Origin: Stigmatella aurantiaca
GTDB lineage: Bacteria > Myxococcota > Myxococcia > Myxococcales > Myxococcaceae
DNA length: 64,000 bases
Assembly (NCBI RefSeq): GCF_900109545.1
Contig: NZ_FOAP01000006.1
Span: 248,001 to 312,000 of the forward strand
Reading direction: 5' to 3'
Below, one piece after another: positions 50,678 to 60,579 of the stretch. Made by a program: the position numbers and the translations under genes. The notes below the pieces were generated by a model that saw only the letters and a program-made list of their open reading frames with translations, did no database searches and was not told the origin of the DNA. Position 1 is the first letter of the stretch, and every line of letters starts with the position of its first letter.

Positions 50678-51825
50678 GGCTTGCTCGCTTTGGACGTCTT
50701 CGGCGCCGCATCCTGCGGCTCGCGCTCGCGGCCGGCCGCCCCGTAGGTCTGGACCATCAGGTCCACGCACACGTCCGCCAGCTCCTTGGAGGCCTCGGGC
50801 CGGCCCAGCAGGCCCGCCTTCTTCTCCATCTGCTTGAGCCGCATCGGCTCGCTCTTCAGCAGGCGGATCTGCTCGGCCAGCTTCTGCCCCGTCAGCTCCG
50901 CCTCGCGGAACATCACCGCCGCCCCGGCCTCCACCAGCGCCCTGGCGTTGACGGCCTGGTGGTCATCCGTGGCGAAGGGGAACGGCACCAGGATGCTGGC
51001 CTTCTTGCAGACGGTCAGCTCCGCCAGGGTGGTGGCGCCCGCCCGGCACACCACGAGGTCCGCGCGGGCGTAGGCCGCGGACATGTCCTCGATGAACTCC
51101 ACCACCTCGGCCTGGAAACCCTGGTCCGCGTAGCCCTTGCGCACCCTCTCCACGTCGTTCTTGCCCGTCTGGTGCACGAAGCGGATCTGCTCCTTCACGT
51201 CCTTCAGGTGCTCCAGCGCGTCCACCATGCGCTGGTTGAGCCCCCGGGCGCCCAGGCTGCCGCCGAAGACCAGGACGGTGAAGTACTCGTGCGCCACGTG
51301 CGAGCGCAGGTAGTTGTCCATCAGCTTGCGGCGGATGGGGTTGCCCACGAGCTGGACTTTCCCCTCGGGGAAGAAGCGCCGCGCCTCGTCGAAGGCGACG
51401 AACACCACCTTCACCAGCTTGCCGAGCACCTTGTTGGTGAGCCCGGGCAGCGCGTTCTGCTCCTGCACCGCGGTGGGGATGCCCAGCATCCACGCGGCCA
51501 GCACCACCGGCCCGCTGGCGTAGCCGCCCACGCCCACCACCACGTCCGGCTTGTGGCGGTTGAGGATGCGGAACGAGGCGATGAGGGCCATCGGCAGCGC
51601 CAGCAGCCCCTTGAGGAGCTGGAAGAAGCCCTTGCCCTTGAGCCCTTGCGCCTGGATGAACTCCAGCGGAAAGCCCGCCTGCGGCACCACGCGGGCCTCC
51701 AGGCCCCGCTCGGTGCCCACGAAGACGACCTGGTTGGCGTGGTGGCGCGTCACCACCTCCTCCGCCAGGGCGATGCCTGGGAAGAGGTGCCCCCCCGTAC
51801 CGCCGCCAGCGATGAGGACCTTCAC
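50674..51825 (-). CDS. murG: UDP-GlcNAc:lipid I N-acetylglucosaminyltransferase
   Basis: The 383-aa membrane-associated GT28 enzyme converts lipid I to lipid II. Motifs are [61 protein letters not shown] and [22 protein letters not shown]-type sequence for UDP-GlcNAc binding. The start is GTG, sharing four bases with the ftsW stop. A charged C-terminal tail ([10 protein letters not shown]) is longer than in E. coli MurG. Confidence 0.95.
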
Positions 51826-52982
51826 GCCGCTACCTCCCGCATATCGCCGCCCGTACGGACGGCCCGGTTACTGGCCCCTTGGGCCCCCGTGCTCAGCGAC
51901 AACAACACCCCGGCCGCCCCCATGAGCACCACCAGCGAGGTGCCTCCATAGGAGACGAACGGCAGCGTCAACCCCTTGGTGGGCAAGAGCCCCATGGCCA
52001 CGCACATGTTCACCGCCGCCTGGAAGGCGACAATGGAGGTGAGCCCCAGCCCCAGGTACGTGCCGAACGTCTCCGGCGCCGCCAGGCTCACGCGCACCCC
52101 GCGCCAGATGACGATGGCATAGAGCGTCACCAGCAGCGCCACGCCGATGAGCCCCAGCTCCTCGCCGATGATGGCGAAGATGAAGTCCGTGTGCGCCTCG
52201 GGCAGGAAGAAGAGCTTCTGCCGCCCATCCCCCAGCCCCAGCCCCGTCAGCCCGCCCGAGCCGATGGACATGAGCGACTCGGCCACCTGGTAGCCGGTGT
52301 CGTGCCGGTGCGCCCACGGGTCCAGGAAGGCGAGCACGCGCTTCATGCGGTAGGGGCTCGTGGCGATGGCCACGTATGCCAGCGGCAGCGCCAGGAGCAC
52401 CGAGCCCACGAGGTAGCTGAGCTTCGTGCCGGCCGCGAACAGCAGCACGAACAGGAGGAAGACGAGCAGCACGCTGCTGCCGAAGTCCGGCTGGCGCATG
52501 CAGAGGGCCACCAGCACGCCGCACAGGGCCAGGTGGGGCAGGAAGCCCACGGAGAAGGTGGCCACCTTCTCGCGCTTCTTGGCCAGCGAGTAGGACAGGT
52601 AGACGACCCAGGCGAACTTGGCCACCTCGGCCGGCTGCAGGCCGAAGCCCGGGAAGCGGATCCACCGCCGCGCCCCACCCGCCGTGGTGCCGATGCCCGG
52701 GATGAGCACCAGCACGAGCAGCACCACCGTGACGAGCAAGAGCGGGTAGGCCAGGCGCGCCAGGCGGCGCCAGCCGACCTTCATCGCCACCGCCATGGCC
52801 ACCACGCCCATCCCCGCGGCCATGAGCTGGCGCTTGAGGAAGTACAGGCTGTCGCCCAGCTTGTCCTGCGCGAGGATGGCGCTCGCCGAGTAGACCATCA
52901 CCAGGCCCAGCGCCACGAGCGCCAGCACGGCGCACAGCAGGAGCGGATCAAACCGCACGGGCGCGGCAGCGGATGTCTTCAT
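51822..52982 (-). CDS. ftsW: SEDS peptidoglycan polymerase FtsW
   Basis: The 386-aa polytopic SEDS protein polymerises lipid II at the septum together with FtsI. Helices begin at FDPLLLCAVLALVALGLVMVYSAS. The large periplasmic loop holds GLGLGDGRQKLFFLPEAHTDFIFAIIGEELG-type sequence, and the last part has PTKGLTLPFVSYGGTSLV, the SEDS signature. Ten membrane segments can be counted approximately. It starts 10 bases after murD and overlaps murG. Confidence 0.95.
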   Translation of the reverse strand: MKTSAAAPVRFDPLLLCAVLALVALGLVMVYSASAILAQDKLGDSLYFLKRQLMAAGMGVVAMAVAMKVGWRRLARLAYPLLLVTVVLLVLVLIPGIGTTAGGARRWIRFPGFGLQPAEVAKFAWVVYLSYSLAKKREKVATFSVGFLPHLALCGVLVALCMRQPDFGSSVLLVFLLFVLLFAAGTKLSYLVGSVLLALPLAYVAIATSPYRMKRVLAFLDPWAHRHDTGYQVAESLMSIGSGGLTGLGLGDGRQKLFFLPEAHTDFIFAIIGEELGLIGVALLVTLYAIVIWRGVRVSLAAPETFGTYLGLGLTSIVAFQAAVNMCVAMGLLPTKGLTLPFVSYGGTSLVVLMGAAGVLLSLSTGAQGASNRAVRTGGDMREVAA

Positions 52983-52992
52983 GCGCGGGGCC

Positions 52993-54357
52993 TCAGAGCG
53001 CCTTCACCAGGCGTTTGAACGTCTCGCCCCGGTCCTCGAAGTTCTTGAACTGATCGTACGACGCGCACGCGGGCGACAGCAGCACCGTGTCCCCCTGCCT
53101 CGCCAGCTCGCGTGCTCTCCGGACGGCCACGTCCAGCGTTCCACAGGCATGCACCGGGGCCACCCCTTGGTAGGCGGCGGCGAGCAGCTCCGCGTCCTGG
53201 CCGATGGTCAGCACCGCCGTCACCTTGCCCCGGCCCTCGTCCACCATGGGCTGGTAGGGCGCTCCCTTGCCCTTGCCGCCCGCGATGAGCAGCAGGTTTC
53301 CTGGAAAGGCGCGCAACGCCACCAGGACGGAATCCACGTTGGTGGCCTTGGAGTCGTTCACCCACTCCACCCCGTCTAGCACACGCACGCTCTCCAGCCG
53401 GTGCGGCAAGCCCGGGTAGCCCTCCAGCCCCGCCTGCACCGCCTCGCGCGGCACGCCGCCCAGCCGGGCCAGCAGCGTGGCGGCCATCGCGTTCTGAGCG
53501 TTGTGGGCCCCCCGCAGGGCCCGGTTCGTCAGCGTGTACGCCTCGCCCAGGAAGTCCAGGCGGAAGCCCCCCTGCTGCGCGACGGCCAGCCCCGCCAGCG
53601 CCAGCGCGCCCACCGGCTTGCCGGTGACGCTGAATCCGTAGACCGGCGCCTTCGCCTGGCGTGCCAGCGCCACCACGTCCGGGTCATCCACGTTCACCAC
53701 CGCGAAGTCGCCCGCGGCCTGGTTGAGGAAGATGCGCGTCTTGGCCTGGCCGTAGGCCGCGTGGCTCTCGTATCGGTCGATGTGGTCCGGGGTGAGGTTG
53801 AGGAGGGCGGCGCCCCGGGCGCGCATCCCCTGAATGCCCTCGAGCTGAAAGCTGGAGAGCTCCACCACCAGCGCGTCCCAGCCGTCCGGCGTCAGGGCCG
53901 CCTCGGAGAACGGACGGCCCAGGTTGCCCCCCACGAACGTCCGGCCGCCGCCCCGGGCGAACAGCTCGCCGGTCAGCGCCGTGGTGGTGCTCTTGCCATT
54001 GGTGCCGGTGATGCCGAACAGGGGCACCTTCGCGAGGAAGCGCCACGCCAGCTCGATCTCGCCCCAGATGGGCACGCCCGCCTCGCGCGCGGCCCGCAGC
54101 TCCGGCCGGGCCAGCGGCACGCCCGGGCTCACCACGATGAGGCGCTGGGACTCCAGCAGCCCCGGCGGCACCGGACCGTGGACGAGCGTCACGCCCAGCG
54201 CCTGAAGCTCCCCGGCCACCGCGCCCAGCGCCGCCGCGTCCCGCTCGTCCAGCGCCGTCACCTGGGCGCCGTGCGCACACAGCAGCCGGATGGCCGCCAC
54301 CCCACTCTTCGCCAGCCCGAATACCAAGACCTTCTGACCGGACAGCGAGAGCTCCAT
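52993..54357 (-). CDS. murD: UDP-N-acetylmuramoylalanine--D-glutamate ligase
   Basis: The 454-aa Mur ligase adds D-Glu. It has N-terminal KVLVFGLAKSGVAAIRLL, the ATP loop GITGTNGKSTTTALT, VVELSSFQLEGI, LNLTPDHIDRYESH, HNAQNAMAA and NDSKATNVDSVLVAL with the family Lys/Asp. ATG 54357 gives a standard length; the frame continues upstream only as a shadow of mraY. Confidence 0.96.
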   Translation of the reverse strand: MELSLSGQKVLVFGLAKSGVAAIRLLCAHGAQVTALDERDAAALGAVAGELQALGVTLVHGPVPPGLLESQRLIVVSPGVPLARPELRAAREAGVPIWGEIELAWRFLAKVPLFGITGTNGKSTTTALTGELFARGGGRTFVGGNLGRPFSEAALTPDGWDALVVELSSFQLEGIQGMRARGAALLNLTPDHIDRYESHAAYGQAKTRIFLNQAAGDFAVVNVDDPDVVALARQAKAPVYGFSVTGKPVGALALAGLAVAQQGGFRLDFLGEAYTLTNRALRGAHNAQNAMAATLLARLGGVPREAVQAGLEGYPGLPHRLESVRVLDGVEWVNDSKATNVDSVLVALRAFPGNLLLIAGGKGKGAPYQPMVDEGRGKVTAVLTIGQDAELLAAAYQGVAPVHACGTLDVAVRRARELARQGDTVLLSPACASYDQFKNFEDRGETFKRLVKAL

Positions 54358-54374
54358 GGAACGCGGCTCCTGGC

Positions 54375-55553
54375 TTAGCGGAGTTTGAGGGACAGCAGCG
54401 CCACGCCGCCACACAGGATGGCGACGATCCAGAAACGGACGATGATCTTCGGCTCGGCCATGCCCTTGAGCTCGAAGTGGTGGTGCACGGGCGCCATGCG
54501 GAAGACGCGCTTGCCCGTCGTCTTGAAGGAGACGACCTGGATCATCACGCTGAGGATCTCCGCGAAGAAGATGCCGTGGATGATGGCGGACACCACCTCG
54601 TTCTTGGAGAGCACCGCGAGGCCGCCCAGCGCGCCGCCCAGCGCCAACGAGCCCACGTCGCCCATGAACACGGAGGCCGGGTAGGTGTTGAACCAGAGGA
54701 ACGCGATGCCCGCGCCCACGATGCTCGCGCAGAACACGGACAGCTCCGCGCCACCTGGCACCTGGAGGATGCCCAGGTACTCGTAGAGCGGCTTGGCCAC
54801 CACGCGCGTCACGCCATTCACCGTGGCCGAGTCCGCGATGTTCAGCGTGGTGCCCGCCACGTAGCAGAGCACCGCGAAGGTGGTGGCCGCGACAATGGTG
54901 GGCACGATGGCCAGACCATCCAGGCCGTCCGTGAGGTTCACCGCGTTGGAGGTGCCCACCACGACGAACCAGCCGAACACCACGTAGAACCAGCCCAGGT
55001 CCGGGTTGAACCAGTGCGTGGGCACGAAGGGCAGCGTCAGCTTCGTGTTGATGAGCAGCGAGGGGCCGAAGGAGCCATCCGGCTGCGTCCACGTGCACAT
55101 CAGCCCGAAGACGGCCACGAGGTAGAAGAAGGTCTGCAGCGCCATCTTCTTGCGGCCCGCCAGGCCCTTCGAGTTGCGCTTGGACAGCTTCAGCCAGTCA
55201 TCCAGGAAGCCGATGAAGCCGTAGCCGAAGGTGAGCAGCAACATCACCCACACCACCCGGCTCTTGAGGTCCGCGAACATCAGCGTCCCGCCGGCGATGC
55301 ACAAGAGGATGAGCTGGCCACCCATGGTGGGCGTGCCCTTCTTCTTCTGGTGCGTGTCGGGCGTGTCCTCGCGCACGTTGCTCTGGCCGTGCTGCTTCAG
55401 GCGCAGCCGGGCAATGAGCTTGGGGCCAATGAGCATCCCCAACACCAGCGCGAACACCCCGGCCGCGACGATGCGGAAGGTGGGGTAGCGCAGGAAGTTG
55501 AGGAACCGGCCCGCCTCGGAGTCTTTGAGCCACTCATACAGCAGGAACAGCAC
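54375..55553 (-). CDS. mraY: Phospho-N-acetylmuramoyl-pentapeptide transferase
   Basis: This 392-aa integral membrane enzyme makes lipid I from UDP-MurNAc-pentapeptide and undecaprenyl phosphate. Signature sequences are KKKGTPTMGGQLIL, FIGFLDDWLKLSKRNSKGL with the catalytic Asp pair, SNAVNLTDGLDGLAI, and FLWFNTYPASVFMGDVGSLALG. An insertion near residues 155-185 has two extra aromatic loops. The start is GTG, sharing one base with the murF stop (TAGTG). Confidence 0.96.
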   Translation of the reverse strand: MLFLLYEWLKDSEAGRFLNFLRYPTFRIVAAGVFALVLGMLIGPKLIARLRLKQHGQSNVREDTPDTHQKKKGTPTMGGQLILLCIAGGTLMFADLKSRVVWVMLLLTFGYGFIGFLDDWLKLSKRNSKGLAGRKKMALQTFFYLVAVFGLMCTWTQPDGSFGPSLLINTKLTLPFVPTHWFNPDLGWFYVVFGWFVVVGTSNAVNLTDGLDGLAIVPTIVAATTFAVLCYVAGTTLNIADSATVNGVTRVVAKPLYEYLGILQVPGGAELSVFCASIVGAGIAFLWFNTYPASVFMGDVGSLALGGALGGLAVLSKNEVVSAIIHGIFFAEILSVMIQVVSFKTTGKRVFRMAPVHHHFELKGMAEPKIIVRFWIVAILCGGVALLSLKLR

Positions 55554-56956
55554 TAGTGAACTCCTCCGGGTGCCGCGGCGCCCGTGAGGGCCGCCACCAC
55601 CCGCTCCAGACGCATGCCCCGGCTTGCCTTCACCAGGACCACATCCCCCACCTTCAACCGGGACTTCAGCCAGTCCACCAGCGGCCCGGGCTCCGTGAAG
55701 TGGGCCGTTGCCTCACCCAGGCGGGAGGCCGCCTGAAAGCCCTTCTCCGAGCGCGGCCCGAAGAAGGCCACGAGCTGCGCCTTGCCGGCCGCCTGGGCCC
55801 CCAGCGCCGTGTGCTCTTCCAGCTCGCCCGGGCCCAGCTCCAGCATGTCCCCGAGCACCGCCACCGCGCGGCCTCCGGGCCCCACCAGCGTGCGCAGCGT
55901 GTCCAGCGCCGCCGCCATGGAGGCCGGGTTGGCGTTGTAGCAATCGTCCACCACGGTGACGCCGTTCAGCCCGTCCACCACGTTGAGCCGCCGCGCGTAC
56001 GGCCGCGCCGACTCCAGGCCGCGCACGCACTCCTCCGGCGAGTAGCCCAGCGCCAGCGCCAGGGCGAAGGCCCCGGTGGCGTTGAGGGCGTTGTGCTCGC
56101 CGATGAAGTGCAGCCGCACCGCCCAGTCCCGACCCTGGGTGCGCACCGTCAGCGCCAGCCCCTCGCGGCCCCGGGTCTCCACGTGCGCGAGGCGCACGTC
56201 CGCGCCCTCCGAGCGTCCGAAGGTGAGGCGCTTGCCCCGGCCCTTCGCGGCCTGCGCGGGGATGAGCGGGTCATCCAGGTTCACCACCGCCACGGCCTCG
56301 GGCGACAGCTCCCGGAACAGCTCCCCTTCCGCCTCGGCCACGCCCTCCAGGCTGCCCAGCCCCTCCAGGTGCTCGGGCTGCACCACGGTGATGAGGCCCG
56401 CCTGGGGCTGAATCACGCGCGTCAGCCGGGTGATTTCGCCCGGGCGGTTCATCCCCGCCTCGATGACGGCCGCGACGTGGGAGTCCTCCAAGCGCAGCAG
56501 CGTGAGCGGAACGCCCACCTCGTTGTTGAGGTTGCCTTCCGTCTTCAGCGCGGGCCCCCGCGTGGCGAGGATCGCGCCCACCATCTCCTTCGTCGTCGTC
56601 TTCCCGTTGGAGCCGCCCACCGCCCCCACCGGAATGCGGAAGCGCTCGCGGTGGAACCGGGCGAGGGCGCCCAGGGCCGCCAGCGTGTCCGGCACCTCGT
56701 ACAGGGGAAAGTCCGCGGGAAGCTCCGGCAGCGCCTGCCCCGCGCGCACCACCGCCCCCGCGGCGCCGCCCGCTTGGGCCTGCGCCAGGAAGGTGTGCGC
56801 ATCGAAGCGCTCCCCCTGGAGTGCCACGAAGAGGCACCCCTGCGGCAGGGAGCGGGTGTCCGTGGAGAGGGCCGGGTAGGACCCGGGAGCGGTCCCACCC
56901 CGCCGGTGGGCCCCGGTCGCCTTCAACACGTCTGCGTCGGAGAATCGAGCGGCCAT
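55553..56956 (-). CDS. murF: UDP-MurNAc-tripeptide--D-alanyl-D-alanine ligase
   Basis: The 467-aa enzyme joins D-Ala-D-Ala to the UDP-MurNAc-tripeptide. It contains STDTRSLPQGCLFVALQGERFD, the ATP loop VGGSNGKTTTKEMVG, NLNNEVGVPLTLL, EAGMNRPGEITRLT, HNALNATGAFALA and VVDDCYNANPASM. It starts 33 bases after murE and ends one base into mraY. Confidence 0.96.
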   Translation of the reverse strand: MAARFSDADVLKATGAHRRGGTAPGSYPALSTDTRSLPQGCLFVALQGERFDAHTFLAQAQAGGAAGAVVRAGQALPELPADFPLYEVPDTLAALGALARFHRERFRIPVGAVGGSNGKTTTKEMVGAILATRGPALKTEGNLNNEVGVPLTLLRLEDSHVAAVIEAGMNRPGEITRLTRVIQPQAGLITVVQPEHLEGLGSLEGVAEAEGELFRELSPEAVAVVNLDDPLIPAQAAKGRGKRLTFGRSEGADVRLAHVETRGREGLALTVRTQGRDWAVRLHFIGEHNALNATGAFALALALGYSPEECVRGLESARPYARRLNVVDGLNGVTVVDDCYNANPASMAAALDTLRTLVGPGGRAVAVLGDMLELGPGELEEHTALGAQAAGKAQLVAFFGPRSEKGFQAASRLGEATAHFTEPGPLVDWLKSRLKVGDVVLVKASRGMRLERVVAALTGAAAPGGVH

Positions 56957-56989
56957 AAAGAGGATCCGGGGTTGCGATCCGGGGACGGC

Positions 56990-58513
56990 TCAGGCCGGGG
57001 GACGGCTCGCCAGCGCCTTGGTCGCCGCCTCGCGGTCGTCGAACTGGCGCTTCTCGGTGCCGATGATCTGGTACGTCTCGTGGCCCTTGCCCGCGACGAG
57101 CACCACGTCGTCCTCGCGCGCCATGCCCACGGCCGTCTCGATGGCGGCGCGGCGGTCCACGTCCACCAGGTAGCCCTTCTCGCCGCTCTTGGCCTTGCCC
57201 GCGGAGATGCGGCGCAGGCCGCCCTTCTCGAGGCCCGGCGTCACCTGGGCGATGATCTCCTCGGGGTCCTCCGTGCGCGGGTTGTCGCTCGTGACGACCA
57301 CCAGGTCGGCGCCCTCGGCCGCCGCGGTGCCCATCAGCGGGCGCTTGCCCTTGTCGCGGTCCCCGCCGCAGCCGAACACGACGATGACGCGGCCCTTGGC
57401 CAGCGTGCGCGAGGCCTCCAGCGCGCGCTTGAGCGCATCATCCGTGTGCGCGTAGTCCACGAGCACCGCCGGCGCGGGCCCGGGCATGTAGTTCTCCACG
57501 CGCTCCATGCGGCCCGGCAGGCCGCCCATGCGCTCGATGCCCAGCTTCACATCCGCGCGGGCGATTCCCGCGCCCAGCGCCACACCGGCCGCCGCGAGGA
57601 TGTTCTCCAGGTTGTGCGGCCCCACCAGGCGGCTCTTGATGGAGATGTCCCCCGCGGGCGTCTTCAGCGTGGCCTTGATGCCCTGCAGCGAGAAGGACAC
57701 GTCCGCGGCGGAGATCTCGCCCGCGCCCTGGCGGCTGAACTTCCACGCCATGCGCTTCTGGCCGCGCAGCTCGTTGTAGACGCGCGAGGCGTAGGTGTCG
57801 TCCCCGTTCACCACGGCGACGCCGGTGGCCGAGAGGTTCTCGCCGAAGAGGCGGCGCTTGGCCTGGAAGTACTCCTCCAAGTCCTTGTGGTAGTCGAGGT
57901 GGTCGCGCGACAGGTTGGTGAAGGCCGCGGCCTTGAAGGTCAGCCCGTGCACGCGCTCCTGCACCAGGGCGTGGCTGGACACCTCCATCACCACCGTCTC
58001 CACGCCGGCATCCACCATCTCGCGGAAGATGCGGTGCAGCTCCAGCGGGTCCGGCGTGGTGTTGGCCGTCTCCACCACCTTGCCGCCAATCTTGTAGCCC
58101 AGCGTGCCGATGACGCCCGTGGAGGCGTACGCCGCGGTGCTGATGGCCTCCAGCAGGTACGCCGTCGTCGTCTTGCCGTTGGTGCCGGTGACGCCCAGCA
58201 GGGTGAGCTGCTGCGCGGGCCGGCCGTAGAAGTTGGCCGCGATGAGGGCCAGGGCCTTGCGCGCGCTGCTGACCTTGAAGAAGGGCACCTGCGAGGAGCC
58301 CACCGGCTTCTCGGACACCACCGCCACCGCGCCGCGGGAGACCGCCTCGCCCACGTACTGGGCGCCGTCTTCCTTCGTGCCCGGAACCGCCACGAAGAGG
58401 TCGCCAGGCTTCACGCGGCGGGAGTCCTGCGTCACCCCCGTCACATCGACCGAGGAACGGCCGCCTGACACCTGCTCGGCACCACACCCTGCGAGGACAT
58501 CCGTCAGCTTCAT
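56990..58513 (-). CDS. murE: UDP-MurNAc-L-Ala-D-Glu--meso-diaminopimelate ligase
   Basis: The 507-aa Mur ligase has the ATP loop GVTGTNGKTTTAYLLEA, TTPDPLELHRI, EVSSHALVQERV, NLSRDHLDYHKDLEEY and VDYAHTDDALKRAL. The DNPR motif (VTSDNPRTEDPEEI) indicates meso-diaminopimelate rather than lysine as third residue, consistent with Gram-negative peptidoglycan. Length is normal. It lies 50 bases after ftsI. Confidence 0.96.
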   Translation of the reverse strand: MKLTDVLAGCGAEQVSGGRSSVDVTGVTQDSRRVKPGDLFVAVPGTKEDGAQYVGEAVSRGAVAVVSEKPVGSSQVPFFKVSSARKALALIAANFYGRPAQQLTLLGVTGTNGKTTTAYLLEAISTAAYASTGVIGTLGYKIGGKVVETANTTPDPLELHRIFREMVDAGVETVVMEVSSHALVQERVHGLTFKAAAFTNLSRDHLDYHKDLEEYFQAKRRLFGENLSATGVAVVNGDDTYASRVYNELRGQKRMAWKFSRQGAGEISAADVSFSLQGIKATLKTPAGDISIKSRLVGPHNLENILAAAGVALGAGIARADVKLGIERMGGLPGRMERVENYMPGPAPAVLVDYAHTDDALKRALEASRTLAKGRVIVVFGCGGDRDKGKRPLMGTAAAEGADLVVVTSDNPRTEDPEEIIAQVTPGLEKGGLRRISAGKAKSGEKGYLVDVDRRAAIETAVGMAREDDVVLVAGKGHETYQIIGTEKRQFDDREAATKALASRPPA

Positions 58514-58563
58514 CTTTTCCCCTTCACACGCACTACAAGCACGGGCCCCAGTCTGGTGCGGCC

Positions 58564-60579
58564 TCAGGGCCGCATCGCCAGATCCAGCGTCACCCGAGCC
58601 CCCTTTTCCACCAGCGAACCGGCGGCGGGGGTTTGCGATACCACGCGTCCACTGCCCAACAGTTGTGGCTCCAGCGCCGCGGCGAGCAGTTTCACCACGG
58701 CCTCGCGCCCTGCCTGCCCCTGCACGTCCGGTACACGCACCGTGCCGTCCCCCTGCACTTCCTGTTCGGCCACGGCGGGCTTCTCGGGAAGAGGCTTGGG
58801 GCTCAGAGGGGATTTCACCGCCACCGGAGGCGCGACCGGTGCTTCCGCAACCGCCGGCGCGGCCGTGCGCGAAGGCGGCACGGCCAGGTGCGCCATGGCG
58901 GCGGTTGCGATTTCCTTGAAGGCGGGGGCAGCCACGCGTCCCCCGTACACGTCCGTCTTCGGCTCGTCCACCACTACGAGTATGACGGCACGAGGATTCT
59001 CGGCCGGCACCACGCCAGCGAAGGAGGCGATGCGCTTGTCCGAGTACCCCCTTGCCACCGGGTCGGCCTTCTGGGCGGTGCCCGTCTTTCCGGCGACCCG
59101 GTATTCTTCCATGGCGGCCCGGACGGCGGACCCTTCCTTGGTCACCACGCTTTCGAGCATGTTCACGACGCGGCGGGCCGTCTGGGATGACACGACGCGG
59201 CGTACTTCCAGGGGCCGGTTCTCCAGGAGCACCACCCCGTCGGGGTCCACCACCTTGGAGACCAGGTAGGGCCGCATCAGCACCCCGTCATTGGCCAGCG
59301 CCCCGTAGGCGGCGGCGAGCTGCACCGCGGTGGCCGTCATGCCCTGGCCGAAGGACTGGGTGGCCAGCGCCACCTCGGCCTTGGGAAAGGGGATGACGCC
59401 CTTGCCCTCGCCCGGCAGCGCCAGGCCCGAGCGCGCCGCGAAGCCGAACTCCTGGTAGTAGCGCACCAGCCTCTCGCGCCCCAGCGCCTGCGCCACCTTG
59501 GCGGTGCAGATGTTGGAGGAGTTCTGGAGGATGCCCTCGGCGGTGAGCCAGCCGTTCGGGTGGGTGTCGTTGATGGTGTGGCGGCCGATGCGCCACGAGC
59601 CGTTCTCGCAATAGAAGAGCTCGTCGGTCTTGATGGCGCGCGTCTCCAGCGCGGCGGCCACGACGAAGGACTTCATCGTCGAGCCGGGCTCGAAGGTGTC
59701 CAGCGCGGCCCGGTTGCGCAGCGTGCCGCGGTCCAGCTGCTCGGGGGTGTTGGGGTTGAAGCGTGGGTAGTTGGCCAGCGCGAGAATCTCCCCCGTCTTC
59801 GGGTCCAGCACCACCGCCATGCCGCCCACGGCCTTGGAGTCCTCCGCGGCGCGCGACAGGGCCTTCTCCGCCACGTACTGGAGGTGGCGGTCCAGCGTCA
59901 GCGTGACGGTGGCGCCCTGGCGCTCCATGGGGTCCAACGCGCCGCCCTGCATGAGCAGCTTGCGCCCCTTCGCGTCCCGGAGGCCCGACAGGCGCGAGTT
60001 CTGGCCGGACAGCTCGTCATCGAAGCCCAGCTCCAGCCCCTCCAGGCCCCGCCCGTCCGTTCCCACCACGCCCACCACCTGCGCGGCCAGCTCGCGCTGG
60101 GGGTAGAAGCGCTTGGGCTCCTTCATGAACCCCAGGCCGGGCAGCCCCAGGGCCTTCACCGCCTCCACCTCCTGGGGCTTCGCCTGGCGCTTCACCCACA
60201 CGAAGCGCTTGCCGCGCGCCAGCCGGGCGTGCAGCTCCTCGGCGTCCAGCTTCAGCGCCTTGGCCAGCGCGCGCGACGCCTTGCGCTCGTCCTCCAGCAG
60301 GGAGGGGTCAATCCAGATGGAGTCCACCTCCACGCTCTGGGCCAGCGGCGCGCCGCGCCGGTCGAAGATGTCCCCGCGCCGGGCGGGAATCTCGATCTGG
60401 CGCACGTACTGGTCCTTCGCCATGCCGTGCAGCTTGTCGCGCTCGTAGACCTGCAGGAAGACGGCACGGCCGAAGGCCACCGCGAGCAGGCTCAGGAAGA
60501 GCCCTCCCAGCAACGTCACGCGCAGCTTGAGCCAGCGCGCATGGGGCTCCACGGACCGCGAGGCCTTCAGGTCTCTCAC
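58564..60579 (-). CDS. ftsI: Septal transpeptidase FtsI (PBP3) with PASTA domain
   Basis: The 671-aa class B PBP crosslinks septal peptidoglycan. It has a basic N-terminus, one membrane helix (about 20-42), a dimerisation/pedestal region (RRGDIFDRRGAPLA) and a transpeptidase domain with Ser300-x-x-Lys (EPGSTMKSF), SSN (LQNSSNICT) and Lys498-Thr-Gly (AGKTGTAQK). A Pro/Ala linker (about 570-610) leads to one C-terminal PASTA domain (VRVPDVQGQAGREAVVKLL). PASTA modules bind muropeptides or beta-lactam-like ligands and are absent from E. coli FtsI. The GTG start overlaps the ftsL stop. Confidence 0.95.
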   Translation of the reverse strand: MRDLKASRSVEPHARWLKLRVTLLGGLFLSLLAVAFGRAVFLQVYERDKLHGMAKDQYVRQIEIPARRGDIFDRRGAPLAQSVEVDSIWIDPSLLEDERKASRALAKALKLDAEELHARLARGKRFVWVKRQAKPQEVEAVKALGLPGLGFMKEPKRFYPQRELAAQVVGVVGTDGRGLEGLELGFDDELSGQNSRLSGLRDAKGRKLLMQGGALDPMERQGATVTLTLDRHLQYVAEKALSRAAEDSKAVGGMAVVLDPKTGEILALANYPRFNPNTPEQLDRGTLRNRAALDTFEPGSTMKSFVVAAALETRAIKTDELFYCENGSWRIGRHTINDTHPNGWLTAEGILQNSSNICTAKVAQALGRERLVRYYQEFGFAARSGLALPGEGKGVIPFPKAEVALATQSFGQGMTATAVQLAAAYGALANDGVLMRPYLVSKVVDPDGVVLLENRPLEVRRVVSSQTARRVVNMLESVVTKEGSAVRAAMEEYRVAGKTGTAQKADPVARGYSDKRIASFAGVVPAENPRAVILVVVDEPKTDVYGGRVAAPAFKEIATAAMAHLAVPPSRTAAPAVAEAPVAPPVAVKSPLSPKPLPEKPAVAEQEVQGDGTVRVPDVQGQAGREAVVKLLAAALEPQLLGSGRVVSQTPAAGSLVEKGARVTLDLAMRP

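Noticed and set aside
55556-58468. Long plus-strand frame across murF and murE
   Set aside because: It is antisense to two canonical Mur ligases and is a composition artefact.
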